Shown piece after piece: positions 43,217 to 54,700 of a stretch of 64,000 nucleotides of DNA. Under the pieces are notes generated by a model. That model did not search any database. It saw only the letters and a list, made by a program, of their open reading frames with translations, and was not told where the DNA came from. This DNA is from Phaeoceros laevis (Eukaryota > Anthocerotophyta > Anthocerotopsida > Notothyladales): the NCBI GenBank assembly GCA_049999765.1, contig JBNGIQ010008726.1:1-64000 (forward strand), written 5' to 3'. Position numbers and translations under genes: made by a program. The first letter of the stretch is position 1. Each line of letters begins with the position of its first letter.

Positions 43217-43538
43217 GCAGCAGGAATCTGGATCGGCCGTATAACTAGCCGTAGGGTTAGCCTTAACTTAACCATAAGGTTAGCCTTAACCTAGCATAGA
43301 GTAGGAAGCAACTCCGACTATTACACAAAGTCTAAAGTTGAGCGGCCAATATGTAGGTCTTTCCAAGAAGAACTTTAGTGGTGAAAGAGTTGCCTGGCTG
43401 TAGCGTGGCCTCATTCTTAGACTAGTAAGGGTTATGGTCCACGATCCACTTGTCATGGTATAATTTACAGGGCTGGGAATGTTGTGGTATTGTGGTATGC
43501 AAAGGTGATCTCTTTCATGGAAGGAAATTGTGTGAAGT

Positions 43539-44147
43539 CATGCGAATCAGGAGCCCAGGCATGTTGGTCCTCCACCAGAAGCCACTTCAAGTGCATGTAG
43601 CTGGAAACGTTCCTTCCTCTCCGCCCAAATGACGGCTCGGGATGGAGAGACACAGGATCTGAGCTTCGCCCACGGTCTGCCGATCTGATCTTGTCGGCAC
43701 CTGATACGCTTTCACGAACTGCAGAGTGCAGGCAACCTTGATTGTGGCATTCTAAACTTCAGCATCAGCAGTAGCTGGTCTACGCAAGATCATTCTCTTG
43801 CATGTGGGCGGGCGTTGTATGTGAGTGTTAGTGAAGTCGGTTCAAAACGTTCGGACCATAATATTCTGTCTTTGCGTCATTTGTGTGGCTGCCTGCCCCA
43901 GCACGTTCTAAATTCCTTCCATCTCAGTGCAACCCAGGTTGATGCTATTGGTACCTCTCTTTTGTGGGAGTTGAGATCAGAAATGGGCATCGTAGAGGTT
44001 TCCAGTCAGGAAACACCGTTGCATACAGTGGGCTCACTGAGGCAGGGAGGTTTATTTATGGTGCTATGGGTAAACGGTAAGCCCATGAAACAGATATCGA
44101 CCTGGCCCTTTAGTCGTTAGAGGAGAATGACTCGGCCGCAGGGTACA
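43539..44147. repeat. 600-base module, copy 2
   Basis: The second copy of the module at 41643-42239. It ends 16 bases from the stop codon of PPR gene 4, so it is probably part of that gene's 3' flank, whereas copy 1 lies at the 5' flank of PPR gene 3. Confidence 0.9.
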
Positions 44148-44162
44148 TCGACTAGAGCCTGA

Positions 44163-47100
44163 TCAGCCAACAGCCGCATTTGGACTACGCTGTTCGTCCA
44201 CAACTGAACTCAGCTTGTGCAAAAGGACATACAGTTCTTCCTGGTCTGGCTGCCTCCAGTCTCCGACGACGAATTTTTGTGATTTCTGTTTGTACTCGAT
44301 CCAACTCTGACCAGGCTTCTTCCATGCACCGGCTTTCTGTCTAAGCTCATTGACCTCCTGTGCACAGTCCCACAGGTCAGCATCCGTATAGATGTTTATC
44401 ATCAATACGTACGCGGCAGTATGCTGCGCCTCCAATTGGACGGCAGAATCAAATGCCTTTTTCCCCAGGTGCACTTTGCCATGCTTCTGACATGCACCAA
44501 GCAAACATAGCCAAATTGACAGATCAGGCTGCATCGGCATTGTTGAAAGCAAACTTTCTATTCTAGCAAAGTATCCTGCACGTCCAAGCATGTCCACCAA
44601 GCAGATGTAATGCTCGATGCCGGGAGTTATACCGTACTCTCCGCTCATGGACTCGAAATACCACACGCCTTCCTCCACAAGGCCCGCGTGACTGCAGGCA
44701 GATAAAAGTGACAGAAATGTAACTCCATCTGGCTTTATTCCCGCTAACCGCATGCGGTCATAGCACTTCAGGCTTGCTGCCCAATCTCCTTGTCTGGCAT
44801 AACCGGCAATTAATGCACTCCACGACACCAGGTCAGGCTGGGGCAGCACATCAAACACTTTCTGAGCATCCACAATGCTGGAACATTTACCATATGCATG
44901 AATGAGAGCACTTGCAAGAAGAGGACTTCGGTTCTGTCCAGTGGAGACAAGATGCTGATGTATCTCAACGCATGTGTCCAGGCTTCCTGCATTGCTGCAT
45001 GATTGCAAGATGGACAGAGTTGTGACCTCATTCGGGCTCACGCCTTCCTCCAGCATTTGCCGATATAGGTGTAAAGCCTTGTCTCCTTGGCCCTGCTGAG
45101 AATAGGCCGCTAGCATCGCCGTCCAAGCCACTACGTCACGCACAGTTAACCCATTAAACACATGACGAGCATCCTCCACACTCCCACACTTTCCGTATGT
45201 ACTGACAATGGTGTTCCCAATAAACACATTTGACATGTATCCCTCACTCCAAGCTGCAACATGTATTGCCTTGCCCTTTTGTAGGGACTTCAATCCGACC
45301 AGTTGCCCATCCACAAGAACGTGCTCTTCCTGGTCCGCAAGCATGCTACAAGCTTGAAGGGTGACAAGAAATGTTCGATCATCTGGGCTAAGACCTTCCT
45401 GTAACATTGTTTCATACAAGATAATTGCCTTTCTGGGTTGGTCCTGCTGGACATAGGCCGTGAGCATCACATTCCATGACTCCACATTGTGCTCACGCAT
45501 GCAATGAAACACTTGCTCCGCATGTACAATGCTTCCATGCTTGCCATACATCCGAACAAGAGTCTTAGCCAAAAAGGCATCTGTGTCATAGCCTCTCCTC
45601 CACGCTTCAGCATGTAGGGCCTTCCCCTTTTCTATAGAAGTTCTTCTGGCCAGTTCCAAATCCAGACAAGCACTTGAGTCTTGATCTGCAAGTATGTAAC
45701 ATGCTTGAAGCATAAAGACAAATGTCCGATCATCTGGACTGCATCCTTGCCTTGACATCTGCTCATACAACTCCAAAGATTCATGTGCGTGGTTCTCAGA
45801 AGCATATGCAGCCAGCATCACATTCCATAACACCACATTCTGCTCTGGCAAAACAGCAAACACATTTCTCGCATCCTCGATGCTCCCACACTTCCCTAAC
45901 ATACTAACAAGCGCACTAGCAACAAAGACGTTGGATCCGAAGCCATTTCTCCAAGCATAAGCCTGAATTGCCTTTCCCTTTTCTAATGACTTCACCTTGA
46001 GCCATCGCCCATCCACAAGATCACCCTCTTCCGCCTCTGCAAGATTGCTACATGCCTGGAGTGCAATAACCAAGGCACGGTCATCTGGACTTATTCCTCC
46101 CTGGAACATGTGGCCATACAGAATCAATGCCTTTTCAGCTTGGTTCTGTAAGGCATATGCTGTCAGGAGAGCAGACCACGACACCACATCTTGTTCAGGC
46201 AAACTGTCAAAGACACTCTGTGCATCAGCAATGCTTAGACAATCACCATACATTTTGATCAGGGTGTTACCAACAAACAAATCTGACTTGTAACCCCTCC
46301 TCCAAGCTTTTGCATGTGTCGCCCTACCTATTTCTAGAGAAGCTACTTTAGAAGTTTGACCATCCGTATCTTCGGTATCGGCAAGCATACTGCATGCTTG
46401 CAGTGCAAAGACAAAGGTCCGATTGTCAGGACTTACACCTGCTTTTGACATGTGATCAAACAACCCCAACGCCTCCTTAGCCTGAGCCCTCAAAATATAT
46501 GCAGCAAGCATAGTGTTACACATCACCACGTTAGGCTGGTGAAACCCATCAAAAACCTTCTGAGCCTCCACAATGCTTCCGCACTTACTATACATTTTTA
46601 CAAGGCTGCTACCGACAAAGATATCTGACCTGAGGCATCTCGCCCAGGCATCGGCATGTATAATCCTTCCCTTCTCTAGAGCTTCAAGTTTGGTTGGTTG
46701 CCCATCCACGGCAACGTCCTGCTGCTCTGCTAGCATGCCACATGCTTGAAGCATAACGACATAGGTCCGAGCATTTGGGCTTATGTCTTGCTTTGGCATC
46801 TTCCCATACATCTCCCAAGCTACGTCTGCTTGGCCCTGGTGAACATATGCTGCCAGCATCGCATTCCATGACACCACATCTCTGTGCAACAGTCCATCAA
46901 AAACGTCTTGTGCAGCAGCAATGCTCCCACACTTATCATACATGCTAATCAGTGTATTGCCAATAAAGATATCCGACTTATAGCCCTTCCTCCAAGCATC
47001 AGCATGTATTGCCCTCCCTTTGTCTAGAGCCTTTCGTTTGATTGATAGCCTGTCCACAGCCTTATCATATTCATTCTCTTCTGCAAGTATCCCACATGCC

Positions 47101-47842
47101 TGGAGTGTGCTCACAAAAGTGCGGTCATTTGGACTCACTCCTTCCTCCAGCATTTGGTCATAGAGCTGTAAAGCCGTCCTGGGCTGACCCAGCTGGACAT
47201 ACCCTGAGACAATCACTGTCCATGAGACAACATCCCGCTGGGCCAACGTGTCAAACACATTCCGTGCATCCACAATGCTCCCACATTTTGCATACATTTC
47301 AACAAGACACGTCCCCACACACAACTCGGATGCACAGCTGTATTTAACAGCTTCAGCATGCATTCGCTTGCCCTCTTCCAAATCTGACATGATGCCACAA
47401 GCTTTGATCAGGCTGACGAAGGTGTGCTTGTCTGGCTGCAAACCATCTTCTCGCATGCTGTAGTACATTCTCAGAGCCTGCTGACCTTGTCCAGCCATTG
47501 CATACCCAGAAATTATGGCTGTCCATGCAAAAACAGTTTTGCGTGGCAACCTATGGAATACTTCCAGTCCATCATGAAGGCCACCGCACCTCACCAAAGT
47601 GCTGACCATATATTCAGCGAGGAACCTAGTAGACTCCAACCCATGCTTGGTTGCATGAGCATGCACTTGCTTAGCCCGAGCCAAAGCTTTTCTTTTGGTG
47701 CACGCTTTCAAGATGGACCTGTACATACTCACGGAAGGAACAGTCCCCTCCTGTTCCAAGCGGAACAAGACATCCATCGCCTTGTCCAGCAATCCTTGGT
47801 CACATAAATGTTGAAGTTCATTTCCTGATCTTTTAGAAAAGA
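44163..47842 (-). CDS. PPR gene 4: PLS-E class pentatricopeptide protein, longest of the cluster
   Basis: The open frame runs about 1,226 residues (44163-47842, or to 47855 if unspliced), with roughly eleven P-L-S triplets. It starts FSKRSGNELQHLCDQGLLDK and includes VFAWTAIISGYAMAGQGQQA and FVGNTLIKMYGDCLSIADA. Six L motifs carry inserts, the most in this window (for example ADQEEHVLVDGQLVGLKSLQ). It ends in E/E+ motifs (KKPGQSWIEYKQKSQKFVVG). No DYW domain. No in-frame ATG lies at the 5' end. An acceptor (minus strand CTTCTACAG, before 47842) suggests a first exon upstream. The frame through ATG at 48322 (with EDVLSSSSELQHNRLSKAGV) is the one conserved with gene 3 and probably contains it, but the donor is unresolved. 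Confidence 0.9.
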
Positions 47843-48551
47843 CTGTAGAAGGCAAGGGGGCTTGACGAGAATGAACCCCAACAGTCTTGCATCCGTTGTT
47901 ATACTGGAAGTGACATACACCACCCTGAGAATTTGATCATACACTTGTGTCAGTAGTCCACCTATGAAATTGCAGCCTAACTGTCTATCTGCACCCATCA
48001 GAGTAGCTTTTATATATGAAGGAAAAACACCTGCCTTGCTTAGCCTGTTGTGCTGCAATTCTGAAGAACTTGACAACACATCCTCCTGTAGCTGCCCCTG
48101 CCTCTGTGTCTCTTGACGTTTGCCTCTTCCATGTGGTTTGACATTGCTGCTTCTTGTGGAGCATGAGACGACAAATCCGGTGCTGGGAGCAGGTGGAGAC
48201 ATTCCCCATCGCGCACATACTGTTACGGCCCAAAGACAACAGTGTCCTTGGAACATTCCTCTGACGAGAGAATGGACCAAATCTGGGCAACCTAGGGGGA
48301 TACATGCCCTGACGCCAAGCAAATGGAGTCCCGCCTTCTCTTTTCAGCGTTGTCCACATATCTATGTTTGAAGTCATAGCTGGTCATACTAAGAAGTTCG
48401 GACAAGTGGAAAGAATCTCAGGTGCGGGAACTCATTTGTCGCCAGTTCTGCGGAGCTTGCAAAAGTCCTCCGTGTCAGCTCTGTCGACCAAAATTATCGA
48501 GACTGTTGTCCGCAGAGCGACTCGACTCGAGGACAATGCCGCTCATGGTGG

Positions 48552-51029
48552 ATGAGTCTGAAACGTGGTTTCCTGGACAAGACAATCATGGCAAGCCTTG
48601 GGACTGTGGTCGCAAGATGGCTAAACTACCACTATGGATCCATAGCTGGGATAGCTGGACCTCGCAGTTGGCGAGAGAGGCTAAAGGAAGCGAAGTATCA
48701 GCGCGGAAGGCTTGGGGTGTTTCCTTTGGAACTGGGCCCAGAATGCACAAGTGGGAATGCATTTGACTTGAACTTACTTCAACGGAATCAGTTCTCCTGG
48801 ACCGCAATAATATCAGAGCACACCAGGTGTGGGCAAGATAAGCGTGCTCTCGAAATTTGTGAGCAAATTCGAAGGAGCGGAGTAAAACTGAGCTCATTCA
48901 GCTTTGTCGCTGCTTTGAAAGCATGCAGCAGTTTACAGGACCTCGAAAGTTGCAAGAAAATTCATGCTGAGGTGCTCAAAAGCGGCTGTGGGTCAAATGT
49001 TTTTGTGGGTTCTATGCTGGTGGATGCCTACTCAAAATGTGGGAGCCTTGCAGATGCTTGGAGTGTCTTTGAGCAGATACCTCATCGTAATGTTGTTTCA
49101 TGGAATTCCATGATCTGGGCGTATGCCCAAAAGGGAGAAGGGGAAAAGGCTTTACACTTATATGCAAGGATGCAGCAGGAAGGCGTGGTACCCGATGATC
49201 GAACACTGGTTGGTGCACTGAAGGCTTGCAGCAGTCTAGTGGCATTAGAACAGAGAGTTGGAGCTAACGGGACGCTCAAAATAAAACAGTGCCTGGAGCA
49301 AGTGAGAGCCATCCAACTGCATGCAGTTAAAAGTGGCTGTGAGTCTAACGTATTCTTGGGAACAATGCTGGTGGATGTGTATGCGAAATGTGGGCACCTG
49401 GTAGATGCTAGGGATCTCTTTGAGAAGATGCCTCATCGAAATGTGGTTTCCTGGACAGCTATGATACTGGGGTATGTCCAGGTAAACAAAAGTGGACTGG
49501 CTTTGCAATTGTATGAACGCATGCAACATGAAGGTGTAGAACCCAATGAGAGAACGTTTGTTGGTGCACTGAAGGCTTGCAGCAGCTTGGGGAGACTGGA
49601 AGGAGGGGACAAAGCTGATGGGCAACGCACCAGGAAACAGTGCCTGGAGCAAGTGAGAGTCATCCACACCCAGGTTCTTAAAGCAGGGTTGGAGGCAGAT
49701 ATATATGTCGGGAACGCGCTGGTGGATGCGTATGCGAAGTGTGGGAGTGTCGTAGATGCTAGACGTGTCTTTGAGAGCATCCCTCATCGTGATGTCGTTT
49801 CTTGGAACACCCTGATTTTAGCATATGCCCAGATCGAAAAGGGGACAGAAGCGTTGCGATTGTACTCCAAGATGCAACAGGAAGGTATGGTACTGGACGA
49901 CCGAACATTTCTTGGTGCACTGAAGGCCTGCAGTAGCCTGGCTGCAGAGGTGGGAAATAACTCTGATGGGAAACTTTTTAAGCAGTTGCTGGAGCAAGTC
50001 CGAGCTATCCACACGGACCTGGTGAAAGGAGGGTCCAAGGCAGATGGACGCCTGGGAAACATGCTGGTGGATGCCTATGCAAAATGTGGGAGCCTTGTGG
50101 ATGCTAGGAATGTCTTTGAGAATATGTATCGGCGTGATGTGGTTTCCTGGACTGCCATTATCGTGGGTTGTGCCCAGATGGAAGAGGGACAGCTGGCTTT
50201 GCAATTGTTTGCACGGATGCAAAAAGAAGGTGTCGTACCCAACGACCGAACATTTGTTGGTGCCATCAAGGCTTGCGGAAGTGTGGCAGCCTTGGAGACA
50301 GGAAAGAGAATCCATGCCCAAATTTTGAATGCTGGAATAGATGCTACGGATATATTTGTAGCGAGTAGTCTTGTTGACATGTACGGAAAATGTGGGAGCA
50401 TGGTTGATGCACAACAGGTCTTTAATTCTTTGCCCGAAAGAAATTTTGTCACATGGAGTGCACTGATTGCTGGGTATGCCTGTGAAGGAGAGATTGAACT
50501 TGTCTTTGAGTCCTTCAGGTTGATGGTGGAGGAAGGCATCCAGCCAGACGCCATCACGTTCCTTAGTATCTTAAGTGCATGCAGGCATGTGGGCCTTGTG
50601 GAAATGGGTGAAAAGTACTTCGTAGCTATGAGCAGAGACTATGGGATCGCAGCAACCATAGAACACTACAATTGCATGATTGATTTATTAGGCCGCCAAG
50701 GCCAAGTGGATAAAGCAATTGAGATGGTGAAGACCATGCCTTTCCAGCCCCCCAGCAAAGTGTGGAGATCTGTGTTGGCTGCTTGTCAGAAGTGGAGTAA
50801 CGTGGGGGTTGGGAGAGAGGCTTTTGAACATGCAGTGAGGTTAGATAGAAGTGATGCTGGAGCATATATCCTGATGTCTAACATCTACGCAGCAGCTGCA
50901 ATGTGGAAAGATGTAGAAGAAATCCGTGCAAAGAGCTCGGAAGTATGCAAGGATCCAGGACAGAGCTGGTGGACTGACATCACTGGAATAATGCATACAT
51001 TTGTGGCTGAGGATCCAGAGAGCCAGTAA
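48552..51029 (+). CDS. PPR gene 5: shorter PLS-E protein of a different subfamily (825 aa)
   Basis: A single exon from ATG at 48552. The N-terminus (MSLKRGFLDKTIMASLGTVV) is basic and could target an organelle. PPR triplets begin around residue 75 (FSWTAIISEHTRCGQDKRAL). S motifs read VFVGSMLVDAYSKCGSLADA, and L motifs carry ALKACSSL followed by inserts ending in CLEQVRAIH (three of them). These inserts differ in sequence from those of genes 1-4 but sit at the same place. The C-terminus has a degenerate E/E+ region (CKDPGQSWWTDITGIMHTFV) and no DYW. It converges on PPR gene 6. Confidence 0.92.
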   Translation: MSLKRGFLDKTIMASLGTVVARWLNYHYGSIAGIAGPRSWRERLKEAKYQRGRLGVFPLELGPECTSGNAFDLNLLQRNQFSWTAIISEHTRCGQDKRALEICEQIRRSGVKLSSFSFVAALKACSSLQDLESCKKIHAEVLKSGCGSNVFVGSMLVDAYSKCGSLADAWSVFEQIPHRNVVSWNSMIWAYAQKGEGEKALHLYARMQQEGVVPDDRTLVGALKACSSLVALEQRVGANGTLKIKQCLEQVRAIQLHAVKSGCESNVFLGTMLVDVYAKCGHLVDARDLFEKMPHRNVVSWTAMILGYVQVNKSGLALQLYERMQHEGVEPNERTFVGALKACSSLGRLEGGDKADGQRTRKQCLEQVRVIHTQVLKAGLEADIYVGNALVDAYAKCGSVVDARRVFESIPHRDVVSWNTLILAYAQIEKGTEALRLYSKMQQEGMVLDDRTFLGALKACSSLAAEVGNNSDGKLFKQLLEQVRAIHTDLVKGGSKADGRLGNMLVDAYAKCGSLVDARNVFENMYRRDVVSWTAIIVGCAQMEEGQLALQLFARMQKEGVVPNDRTFVGAIKACGSVAALETGKRIHAQILNAGIDATDIFVASSLVDMYGKCGSMVDAQQVFNSLPERNFVTWSALIAGYACEGEIELVFESFRLMVEEGIQPDAITFLSILSACRHVGLVEMGEKYFVAMSRDYGIAATIEHYNCMIDLLGRQGQVDKAIEMVKTMPFQPPSKVWRSVLAACQKWSNVGVGREAFEHAVRLDRSDAGAYILMSNIYAAAAMWKDVEEIRAKSSEVCKDPGQSWWTDITGIMHTFVAEDPESQ

Positions 51030-51732
51030 TAGTTTGGTCAAATTGGAGGAGCAAGGATGTATACACATTATCCCCGTGTTGACTTCGTCCTGCAGAGAAC
51101 ATGGCGGATGATCATGACCAAGATCTGCAGAAGCGTTTTACTTGACACAGTGCAGATTGGTATAGCTGCAACAGAGGTCCAAGGACGGGCTGGTTTGATT
51201 ACCTCTCATGCGCCAACAGTATTTCCTATTAGGAGATAGGAGAATCTGTCCGGGTAGACACTCTTACCATGGACGTCGTTGTCCTTTCAAAGCAACTTAG
51301 CCTCCCCATGTAGGCATGTCAGAAGTCTGGGAGCTTACAAACATAATGCACCCAAGTCATGTGCCATCCTTGAAGTGCTTCCAAAGCAAGTGGAGGACTT
51401 TTCGACTGCAAGAGGTCTACGTAGTTGACCATATTGCCATGGCCTTGAGCTCTAAGGTTTTCCTCACCACGACCCCCATCAAGAAACAGACATCCGTGGT
51501 GTATGGCAGTCCAAACGTTGGTGGGTTGTTGCTTGCTTTCCTTGGTGGGTTACTTGGATGTTGACCCATTCGAAACCCATACACATACATGAACGCATCC
51601 AGAGGGCTGTCGGTGGCATTGCGCTCTGCACTCCAGCACATCTGAGGGCTTTCCTATATCGCTGCGACGCTCAACCAGGCAGCCCACAGAAGTCAGGTGA
51701 CGTATGAAACACGGGCTGACTTTCACGTAGCG
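51030..51732. other. Convergent spacer between PPR genes 5 and 6
   Basis: About 700 bases shared by two 3' ends. No gene, tandem repeat or mobile element is visible. Confidence 0.5.
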
Positions 51733-54700
51733 TCATGGCCTGCCACCACATCGACACGACCCATCCACGAATCGGTGAACGCGATGCGCATCCCTAACAA
51801 TGATCTCTCTATTTTCCATCCTCGACATGAACTCGGTCGAACTGTGGCAGTCACCGCACATCCGGAGATTCTTAGTGACAACTAGAGGGGACCCATCAGG
51901 AGTGTTCAATAGACCATACGCCAAGGCTAGCTTCTCGGCATGTCCACACAATTCATCTTCCTTCTCCTTCTCACTGAGTCGCTTCAGCACTAACTCGGTC
52001 TGTGGCACATGGCCGCCAGCCTCCTTGAAGCGAATGGTGGTACCCCGGACCTTGGAGGATATGTCGCCCCTGTTCTCACCTACGACAAATGCATGTACAT
52101 GCCTGTCCACCTCAATACCTGCAACTGCATGTTTCTTGGTAGCTCCTGCTGACTTTCTCAACCTTTCAATTCTCTCAACGTCTGACCACCTTGCAGCATC
52201 TGCATAAATATTTTGCATAAGCACATAAGCAGCAGCATTTTGAGAATCTGATCTTATAAGACTCTCAAAACACCGTATTCCTCGCTCTAGATCCCTGTGA
52301 CTTTTGCAGGCGTTCAGCAAAGACATGAACCCAACATCATCGCTCTCAAATGATAACAACATTTTCTCTGCCTCATCTAGGCAGCCGGCCCTGCCAAGGA
52401 GGTCAACCATGCAAGTGTAATGCTCAATTGCAGGCACGATGCTCCATTCTTCCACCATTGCCTTGAAGAACTGCTGACCCTCTTTCACGAGGCCCTCATG
52501 ACTGCATGCCACTAGAAGGCAAGTGAAAGTAGTTTCATTCGCCTGAATACCATGCCTCCTCATCTCCTTAAAACACTCTATCGCCTTGTGGGCTTCATTA
52601 CTTTGACCAAACCCATTTATCATCATCGTCCACGTGACCACATCCTTTTCGGGCAAACTGTCAAAAACCCTGCAAGCATCGTTAAGCCTGCCACATTTTG
52701 CATACATGTCCACCAGGCAGTTGCCCAACGCAACCTCCCTTTCCAGTCCTCTTTCTGCAATCTGTGCATGGAGCTGCATTCCCTGTTGTAAAGCGGCCAT
52801 AGTTGCGCATACCTTCAAGAGACAGGAAAATGTAACACTGTCGGCCACAACTTCACCTTCTTGCTGCATCCTTGCATAAAGAGCTAGAGCTTCCTGACCA
52901 GACCTGTGCTCAGCATATCCAGCTATCATCGCATTCCATGTCACTACATTTCTGGAGGGTAAACTATCAAAAACTCTATAAGCATCTTCTAACCTCCCAC
53001 ACTTGGCATACATGTCTACCAGACTGGTGCTTAAAACAAGATCAGAGGCTAGACCTCTTTCTAGAATCTGCGAATGAAGCCGCTCTCCCTGTTGTAAAGC
53101 TTGAATTTTCCCACATACCTTTAGGAGGCAGGCAAATGTAACAGTGTCGGCTAGAATTACCCCTTCGGATTCCATCTGCTCATAGACAGAAAGGGCTTCT
53201 TCACCCCGATCATGCTGAGAATACCCAGATATCATGGCAGTCCAAGTCACCACATCTCTTGTACCCAGACTATCGAAGATTGTGCGTGCATCTTCCAAAC
53301 TGCCACACTTCGCATACATGTCCACCAAGCTGTTGGCCACAGATACGTTCTGCAGTAGTCCTCTTTCCAGAATCTGTAAGTGAAGCTGCTTTGCCTCTTG
53401 AAAAGCTCCCACTCTTGCACATGCCTTCAGCAAGCAAGCAAATGTAGCAGGGTCAGCTACAGTGACGCCTTCCTGCTCCATTCTTGCATAGAGAGCAAGA
53501 GCGTCTTGACAAAGCCCATTCTCAGAATATCCAGCTATCATGGCATTCCATGTCACCACGTCCTTCAAGGCCAGACCGTCAAAAATTCTGCGTGCATCTT
53601 CCAACCTGCCACATTTCGCATACATGTCTATTAGGCAGGTCCCTACCACTGTGTGAGACTCCAGTCCTCTGTCTACAATCTGTGAATGGAGGTGCTTCCC
53701 CTGTCTTAAAGCTCCAACCCTTGCGCATGCCCTCAGTAAGCAAGCAAATGTAACGGCATTGGCTCGCACACCTTCCGCCTCCATCTTCGCATAAAGGAAA
53801 AGGGATTCTTGACTCAGCTCAAGCTGAGCATACCCAGCTATCATGGTATTCCATATCACGACATCCCTTGTGGCCGAAGCGTCAAAAACTTTTCGGGCAT
53901 CTTCCAACCTGCCACATTTGGCATACATGTCCACCAGGCAGCTGCAAATGAACAGGTTAGGTTGAATACCACTCTCCAACACATCACTATGCACTTGCCT
54001 GCCACATTCCAAATTTGCTGCACGGGCACAAGCTTGCAGGGCTGCCACAAACACGTAACTGTTTGGCTTCACACTCGAGATTCGCATCTTTTGATACAGT
54101 TCTACAGCCTGCATGGGTTCCCCATGTTTAGCATGGACTGCAATAACAGCACACCACGAGAAGATATCTGGTTTGGCCATCCTGGTGAACACGTCATTCA
54201 CCTCTTGCAACCTGCCGTGAGAAGCATACATGCGCAGGATGTGATTAGTTAGAAAAGTGTCTGACTCATAGCCTCCATCAACAATCAGTTCATGAACACG
54301 ACAACCCAAAACCAGGTTCTTTTGAGCCACACATCCCTTGAGGACAGTGTAGACGAGGGACGTGGAAACACGCGATTCCGTCTGCACCAGGATAGCCAGA
54401 GCTTCAACAGCTTGTTGAAGCTGCCCCTTCACGCACAGTTTCCTTATTGCTTCAGCAGTTACGTCACAATCATATCCTGGTGCCCTGCGAAGGCCAGCAC
54501 CATTCGACAGGTAGGCATTGGATAAGGACCGAGGACGACACAACTCCACCTCCAGCACAGGCAGCTGTTCATCCACCCCAGCGGGCTTCCCAGAATTGTT
54601 CAGGCAAAGCACCTCCTTCGACTCCCTGCGACTGAAGTCAGGAAAGCGGAAGCTCCTCGTAGCTTGCCTTTGATCCGACCACTGTGCCGGATCTAGAAAA

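Noticed and set aside
41643-44147. The 600-base modules as LTRs of another retrotransposon
   Set aside because: Ends are not TG...CA, there is no target-site duplication, no primer-binding or polypurine site, and the sequence between shows no retroelement coding.
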